Source: Riptortus pedestris
Lineage: Eukaryota > Arthropoda > Insecta > Hemiptera > Alydidae
Assembly (NCBI GenBank): GCA_019009955.1
Contig: CM032228.1
Coordinates: 71,292,001-71,356,000, forward strand
Direction: 5' to 3'
DNA: 64,000 bases
The translations under genes and the position numbers were made by a program. The notes beneath the pieces were generated by a model. It had not been told where the DNA came from. It saw only the letters and a list, made by a program, of their open reading frames with translations, and made no database searches. Below are positions 60,958 to 64,000 of the stretch, piece after piece (position 1 is the first letter of the stretch; every line of letters starts with the position of its first letter).

Positions 60958-62126
60958 GTGCTTCTTCAGATGATAGCCGTTTTCAAAGAGATCTAATAAA
61001 TTAATGGATAATGTTTAATTTGCCCCAACAACATATTTTAAATTAATGATTTCCTATTCTAACAGATTAAGATGAATAAGAATCATATTCTTTGGGAAAT
61101 GATTGATTTATGTATGTATTCATTCTGATTTCTATTTGACTACTCTGTTTTCAATTTAACCAACCTAACTTTCTTTTACCTAACATATACTATCCTATTT
61201 ATACATGTTTTGTTTATGTATGCTAAATACCACACGTATTAATCATTTACCAACATTAAATGTGGTTATAAATACAGTACTTATTAATTTTTCAACAATA
61301 TTAAACACACAACTAAACTTATATATTACTACTCATGTTGCGTAATCTCAGGTACTCTTGCAATCGCTCCCATACAGGTATGGAAAAGGGGACTGTTAAT
61401 AACTCTTAATTCAGAGTCTAAACCTAATTTATTATTCTCTGTCTGCATACCCGAGTGTGTTTGTGTGCATGAACATGGATGTACACGAACATCATTGAGG
61501 AAAATTTAAAATGTAATATCACACATCTGCTTTTTAAGTTCAAAAAATACAACCAGACAGTTTTATTGACCACTTACTTATTGGTGTCCATTTGATGTGT
61601 TTATGCACTAAAACCTAAACTACAAAGTTAAAAATTTGGTCATGTTCTCCATAAATGAGTGTAAGCCACTGGCTTGGTTTCATGACACCACTCAGTAAAG
61701 CATGTTGATACCTCTTGCATTGCATTAAATCAAGGTCCTCAGTGAGTTCTGCAAAGTTTTTTTTAGGTGTTTTTAAGAAAACTTCCAGGAGATTTCCTAG
61801 TATATACAATAATACAAATGCAACTAATTATTAATCAACTAACGCATTGTCAACTGTCAATTGACACACATGTTGATAAATACATTCACTTATTTCAAGG
61901 CATTTAACGCTATTAGAGTTTTAAAAAAAAATAAATTTGTGTTTCCCATTTTATTTTAAAGTACAGTACTACAAGAGTGACGAATTTTTAGATAATCTAA
62001 TAAATAGTTTTAAAGAGACTATGTAATAACTGTAGAATTATCAGAGGTAGCTGATCTTACTGAAAAATAATAATTTTTTCATTGAATAATAAATTTCAAA
62101 AATTTCCATTCTGTATTTTCTTCTAG
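60958..62126 (+). other. cin: Gephyrin intron 1 (visible)
   Basis: AT-rich intron of about 1.2 kb. No repeat family of this window is recognised in it. Confidence 0.6.
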
Positions 62127-62308
62127 GCAGAACTTATTAGTGGGAGTTTTTGCTCAGATGTAATCCTAACAACTGGTGGAACAGGTTTATCTCCTCGCGA
62201 TGTAACTCCAGAAGCTACAAAAGCAATTATTGACCGAGAAGTTCCAGGATTTCCTCTTGCCATGACACTTGCCAGTCTTCCCAAGTCAAAATATGCTATT
62301 CTATCAAG
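62127..62308 (+). CDS. cin: Gephyrin/cinnamon, MogA-like active-site exon
   Basis: 182 bases, phase 0 in and phase 2 out: [20 protein letters not shown] then [20 protein letters not shown] and [20 protein letters not shown]. The TTGGTG-x2-PRDVTPEAT signature is the molybdopterin-binding loop of MogA/gephyrin-G domains and is fully intact, including the Asp of PRDVT. The acceptor is cttctag and the donor gtaact. It is clearly a spliced eukaryotic gene, not a bacterial insertion. Confidence 0.95.
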
Positions 62309-63722
62309 GTAACTCACATTTCCTTCTCTAAGCTTGATTTGATCTATTATTAATAAAATCTGATGTGGGCATCACATGACTTCCTTGTACTCCTATTAAA
62401 TGAAGTAAACAAACTGTTTTGCTGCACTACATTCAAAGTTATTTTCTTTGAAAGCCATATAAAATATTGTAGCAGTGGTATTTGTCGCCATGGTAACGTG
62501 GTGAGTGTTGTCATGGCAACAGCCAGCCAGCTGTCAACAACAGAAAGTTGTGGTCTATTTTTTCTTCTGCCGTTCACTCGTGTTCATAGTTCCTTCTTTT
62601 CATAAGCTTTAAATATCTATATTTTACATCAAATAAAAATAGTGTTGTGCTTGGAACATTCGTATTTATTGAATGTTAAAATATCTATGTTCCAATGCAT
62701 TGGATCAAAAAATTAAACATAATATATAGATATCATTATGATAAACAAAAAAAGGTCCTGTAGAGATTTTCATTGCTAATAGGTACAAATAAATTTGGAA
62801 CTTTTTATTTTTGCCCTCCTTTAACCCCCCCCCCCTCTCCTTCTTAGTCCATTTTTATAAAAGGGGAGATGTATTTAATAATTCTAATTGTTGAGCCTTA
62901 CACATTCAACAGTGCACAGACATAAATTAATCCAATAAATAATGCATATTTGCGAGAAACGTTGGCCAAATGAACATATGTTACCTATTCAGATCTTTTT
63001 TAAGTTGAAAAAGCCTTCAATTAAAATTGTAGACTGATAAGATAAAATCCTGGAATATGATGCTGTTATCAATAGTGTTGCTAGGAGAGGTAGTCCCATA
63101 TTCACCACAAGTATGAAGTCTTAAGTTGAGTGTGTCATAAGAGTATAGTAGAGTCTTTGGAACATCTAGGAAAACAAACTGTCTTTTGTTTTTTTACCCA
63201 GAAATCATTATTATTTCTCATTCTTTTATCTTGCCATTGCCTGGTGGTTTCATTCCTTTACTTTTCATTCCACTCTAGCAAATTTTGAGATATCCCCCCC
63301 CCCCAATCTCTTCAGACTGCAGTAAAACCCACTTATAATTGCCTGATTTTTACTTTTAGTAATGGGTTGTTCAAAATCATATTTCCACCCTACATTTCAA
63401 TTTCTGTTTGCGTAGGCTTCTTATTATGGGAGAGATAGGTGAAATGACCAAAGTGTCATTTCAGCACGTGAGAAATCTGCTTCTTTTATAAAGCCCTGTG
63501 TGATAATTTTTTTTTTTTTTTTTTAAATGGCTTGAATATATTTTATACAAATGTTTTGAGCAATTCTTTACAGCTTTATTGAACTATTTAAATGAAACAT
63601 GGATTACAATAAAACAAAAATTAAATACCTACTTTCTATTCTTTGTTATTTCTTATGATTTATTTGTTTTCTTGGTGCGTTCATTTTATTTAACATCAAC
63701 TTAAATTTACTCTTAATTGTAG
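62309..63722 (+). other. cin: Gephyrin intron 2 with X-box-like palindromes
   Basis: A 1.4-kb intron. It contains two RFX-type palindromes (62484-62520), a repeat-like stretch (62690-62900) related to 25770-25940, and a decayed HINE-like terminal fragment at about 63420-63510. Confidence 0.6.
62484..62520. promoter_or_regulatory. Pair of RFX-type X-box palindromes
   Basis: GTCGCCATGGTAAC at 62484-62497 and GTTGTCATGGCAAC at 62507-62520 both fit the X-box pattern (GTnnCC-N(0-3)-GGnAAC and close variants) bound by RFX factors. They stand 23 bp apart start to start in a GC-richer patch. Binding is inference. Confidence 0.4.
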
Positions 63723-63897
63723 AAGTGCCTGTGGAGTTCGTGGAAGCTGTTTAATTGTGAATCTACCTGGGAGCATGAAAGGGAGTTTGGAGTGTTTTGA
63801 AGCAGTCATCCCTTGTTTGGATCATGCAGTTCAACTACTTAGGGGAGCTGATGTTAGAGCTCAACATGGGGAGGATACAAGCAAGATTAAGAGCAAG
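63723..63897 (+). CDS. cin: Gephyrin/cinnamon, end of MogA-like domain
   Basis: Entered in phase 2 (AG|A = Arg): SACGVRGSCLIVNLPGSMKG then SLECFEAVIPCLDHAVQLLR and GADVRAQHGEDTSKIKSK. R-x-C-G-x-R-G-x2-L-I-x-NLPGS and the CFE...PCLDHAVQLLR helix are family hallmarks (CGIRGKTLIINLPGS in human). The coding sequence then becomes AT-rich and non-conserved, so I place the donor at AAG|gtcaca (63897), though the site is weak and could be a few bases off. The linker and the MoeA-like E domain must follow beyond the window. Confidence 0.85.
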
Positions 63898-64000
63898 GTC
63901 ACACCATTTACACGATTTTTTAAGCCACTTTTTTTTTTACTCGTTACTTATTATTTAATTAATGTTGTTGCAAAAACTATGTATATGAAAAATTAAACAG

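Noticed and set aside
60827..63897. MogA-like sequence as a bacterial insertion or contamination
   Set aside because: It is split by introns with correct phases and matches the animal gephyrin/cinnamon sequence.

Overview
The window is AT-rich nuclear DNA from an animal, most probably an insect. It has spliced genes with GT-AG introns, dense DNA transposons (Helitron-like, HINE-like, mariner, Merlin, hAT), solo LTRs, a non-LTR retrotransposon relic and tRNA-type SINE fragments. A BRCA1-like gene is present, which Drosophila lacks, and the PP1 gene is of the beta/flapwing type. I cannot name the species.

Three host genes are supported. (1) 1488-7910, plus strand: the last five coding exons of the beta-type catalytic subunit of protein phosphatase 1 (flw/PPP1CB); the exons for roughly the first 61 residues lie upstream of the window. 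(2) 19111-38144, minus strand: a BRCA1-like DNA-damage gene. It has one large acidic, NLS-bearing exon, a string of small exons that includes three tandem copies of one ~129-bp exon, and a C-terminal pair of BRCT domains split over four exons. The N-terminal RING exons were not found. (3) 60827 to the window end, plus strand: three exons encoding most of the MogA-like (G) domain of gephyrin/cinnamon, of molybdenum-cofactor synthesis; the first exon and the MoeA half lie outside.

Mobile DNA by region: three solo LTRs of one LTR-retrotransposon family (751-1358, 8748-9912, 16145-16710), each at an ATAT target; about twenty copies or pieces of a ~560-660-bp HINE/Helentron-like non-autonomous family scattered throughout; a block from ~40.2 to 55.3 kb made almost entirely of Helitron-like units (ends in hairpin + CTAG) that hold ~297-bp internal direct repeats and are strung head-to-tail through AT microsatellites; a 1253-bp mariner with 28-bp TIRs and a dead transposase (55857-57109); a Merlin transposase relic inside a BRCA1 intron (~26.9-27.4 kb); a hAT end (~6.0-6.6 kb) and a hAT MITE (21425-21590); an R1-like reverse transcriptase relic (~58.5-59.6 kb).

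The most unusual points are the triplicated BRCA1 exon, substitutions in the phosphate-binding pocket of its first BRCT domain, the Helitron tandem block with internal satellite-like repeats and a possible retrocopy inside it, and a pair of RFX-type X-box palindromes in a gephyrin intron. Exon boundaries were worked out by hand from reading frame, splice dinucleotides and phase, without transcript evidence.
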